Part shown: one piece after another, positions 5,017 to 6,286 of the stretch | Position numbering within the stretch: the stretch's first letter is position 1 | Layout: each line of letters starts with the position of its first letter | DNA from: Oscillospiraceae bacterium | Lineage (GTDB): Bacteria > Bacillota > Clostridia > Oscillospirales > Oscillospiraceae | DNA: 6,286 bases | Assembly (NCBI GenBank): GCA_031263805.1 | Contig: JAISFB010000176.1 | Span: forward strand, 1-6,286 | Reading direction: 5' to 3' | Translations under genes and position numbers: made by a program | Notes under the pieces: generated by a model | What the model was told of the DNA's origin: nothing | The model's input: only the letters and a program-made list of their open reading frames with translations | The model's database searches: none

Positions 5017-5591
5017 AATCCTATAAGCCGCGCGTAGTCTTCGGGGAAATTGACGTTGAGGAGCGTTTCAGGCCTCGTTTCGACGTAGCGGGCGGTGACG
5101 CGCGCGAGCAAACGGTGCAGGCTGTGATCGCCGGAGGCAATCGCGACCTCGGCGGCGGGCAGCGCGGCCTTTGAATAAGCCGCGAAAAGCGGTTCCGTCC
5201 GCCCTAAGCTCCGCGCGGCGGCGGCGGCGTACCCCGGAAGCTTATTGATGAGCTCCCGCGCGGCGCGCGGCTCTGCCAGCGGCATATCCGCCGCGACGAG
5301 AAACGCGGAGTCGAAGCGAGTCAGCGCGGCGTGCAGCCCCGAAACAGGGCCGAGGCCGGGATGAATATCCTCTATCACGCGCTCGGCGCCACCGATAAAC
5401 CCGGGCGGGGCGCCCGCGCCCGCAATGCTGATATACACGCGTTCAAATTCTTCCGAAAAGCGCCTGTACGCGCGGTTTATAAGCGTTTCACCCATAAATT
5501 CAAGCAAAAGCTTGTCGCGCCCCATGCGCCGGCTCCGGCCCCCCGCGAGTATAATTATCGGCGTCACTTCCGGATCTGCTTTCGGGAGCAT
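5007..5591 (-). CDS. mobA: Molybdenum cofactor guanylyltransferase MobA (molybdenum cofactor nucleotidyltransferase family)
   Basis: The 194-aa product has the family motifs in order: LAGGRSRRMGRDK (15-27) for nucleotide binding, IEDIHPGLGPVSGLHAAL (73-90), AADMPL (100-105) with the metal-binding Asp102, and NVNFPEDY (179-186) near the C-terminus. MobA joins GMP from GTP to Mo-molybdopterin, giving the guanine dinucleotide cofactor in the cytoplasm. I chose the ATG at 5591 because it lies 2 nt after the upstream hydrolase stop and gives the family's usual length; GGAAAAG upstream is a weak, rather distant ribosome binding site. An ATG at 5633 would overlap the hydrolase by 40 nt and has no visible binding site. 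A relative acting on cytidine or another sugar-nucleotide-like substrate is possible, but the motif set favours MobA. No other cofactor genes are in view. Confidence 0.88.
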   Translation of the reverse strand: MLPKADPEVTPIIILAGGRSRRMGRDKLLLEFMGETLINRAYRRFSEEFERVYISIAGAGAPPGFIGGAERVIEDIHPGLGPVSGLHAALTRFDSAFLVAADMPLAEPRAARELINKLPGYAAAAARSLGRTEPLFAAYSKAALPAAEVAIASGDHSLHRLLARVTARYVETRPETLLNVNFPEDYARLIGLKT

Positions 5592-5593
5592 TT

Positions 5594-6286
5594 TTATAAC
5601 TTTTCCGGGGAATCGGGGCAGGCGTTCAGCCATTCGATCAACGTGGTTTCGACGAGGGCGCCCGATACGTCGCGATAAGGCGCGCCATCATCGAACAGTA
5701 AGTTGTTCAGCGCGGGTATCCATACGAGGTGATCCACCGGCGTCGGCGTCTTCCCGTCCGGGAACAGATAGCCCGTCGGGAGCGTGAGAAAACGTGTGTC
5801 CGTATTTGCCGCCGCGGCGTTTGAGAGCAGGGCGCGGCGCAGCGGGACGGACTGCTCCGGCGGTGTGACGGAATCGCCCTCGCCGTGAATTTCCCAGATG
5901 GGCAGCCCGGCGAGCGGCGCAAGCGCTGCATTGAGCGCCTCCTGATCCGAAAAATCGTCCGCGGCGTAATCGAGCCGCGGGCAGCACGGCACGGCGGCGG
6001 CAAAGAAATCCGGTCGCTCGCGTATGAGCAGCCAGGTCATCCCGCCGCCCATCGAATACCCGCCGACATATATCCGGCGCGCGTCCGCGTCCGGATGCGT
6101 TTTGACAAAATCCTCAAGCGCGGCGAAAAGCGGCGCAGTTTGCAGGCGGTTCCACGATATGCCGTGACCGGGGCGCAGGTCTTCGTTGGCGCGCGGCGTT
6201 ATTATATACGCGCCGCCCTGCGCGAAAAGTTTTTGGAACCCATCGCCCGCCCAGTTCGCTATCGGGTTGTACTCAAATTGATTTGT
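5594..6286 (-). CDS. Alpha/beta hydrolase (esterase/predicted peptidase type), N-terminus outside the window
   Basis: The frame enters open at the right edge and gives 230 residues to a TAA at 5594-5596. The first visible residues (NPIANWAGDGFQKLFAQGGAYIITPR) fit the strand-helix-strand region before the nucleophile. The nucleophile elbow is GGYSMGG, with Ser at visible residue 78. Asp in IHGEGDSVTPPEQ (visible 138) and His in VDHLVW (visible 186) complete a plausible Ser-Asp-His triad. IHGxxDxxVP-like sequence and the order suggest a phospholipase/carboxylesterase or 'predicted peptidase' relative, perhaps acting on an ester or short peptide. Substrate cannot be read. Whether a secretion signal exists is unknown because the start is missing. 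It is 2 nt upstream of mobA and probably in the same transcript. Confidence 0.83.
   Translation of the reverse strand, partial: TNQFEYNPIANWAGDGFQKLFAQGGAYIITPRANEDLRPGHGISWNRLQTAPLFAALEDFVKTHPDADARRIYVGGYSMGGGMTWLLIRERPDFFAAAVPCCPRLDYAADDFSDQEALNAALAPLAGLPIWEIHGEGDSVTPPEQSVPLRRALLSNAAAANTDTRFLTLPTGYLFPDGKTPTPVDHLVWIPALNNLLFDDGAPYRDVSGALVETTLIEWLNACPDSPEKL

Overview
The window looks like chromosomal DNA of a Bacillota organism, most likely class Clostridia. It has fairly GC-rich codon use, strong AGGAGG-type ribosome binding sites and clear TTGACA/TATAAT-type promoters. It also carries the conserved block rpmH-rnpA-yidD-yidC-khpB(jag), with a five-helix YidC/SpoIIIJ-type insertase. The genus cannot be determined from the sequence.

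Layout. (1) Left edge, minus strand (1-350): the first 116 codons of a protein I read as JetA, the MukF-like kleisin subunit of Wadjet/MksBEF-type SMC complexes; the rest lies outside the window. (2) Divergent control region (351-633): a sigma-A-type promoter firing leftward into jetA and another firing rightward, with a 12-bp perfect palindrome about midway between them and an inverted repeat at the start of the jetA leader. (3) 634-1544, plus strand: two paralogous cysteine-rich proteins of 185 and 94 aa, not previously named as far as I know, sharing a seven-cysteine module with identical spacing. (4) 1581-4968, plus strand: a strong promoter, then ribosomal protein L34, RNase P protein, YidD, YidC, KhpB/Jag and an acyl carrier protein, closed by a textbook intrinsic terminator with a GAAA tetraloop. 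(5) 5007-6286, minus strand: an alpha/beta hydrolase (start outside the window) followed 2 nt later by mobA, converging on the terminator.

How the genes work together. L34 and RnpA serve translation and tRNA/RNA processing. YidD and YidC insert membrane proteins, and KhpB is the RNA-binding protein usually encoded beside YidC. The acyl carrier protein supplies lipid synthesis and sits where mnmE is often found. The hydrolase-mobA pair is unrelated housekeeping or accessory metabolism; MobA implies molybdenum (or tungsten) dinucleotide cofactor use.

The most unusual parts are the left third (a JetA-like gene divergent from a duplicated cysteine-cluster family, where dnaA/oriC would often be expected upstream of rpmH), a YidC whose normally basic groove residue reads as Asn, and three separate 15-bp-period tandem repeats. 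No RNA gene, CRISPR array, insertion sequence or recognisable DnaA-box cluster was found.
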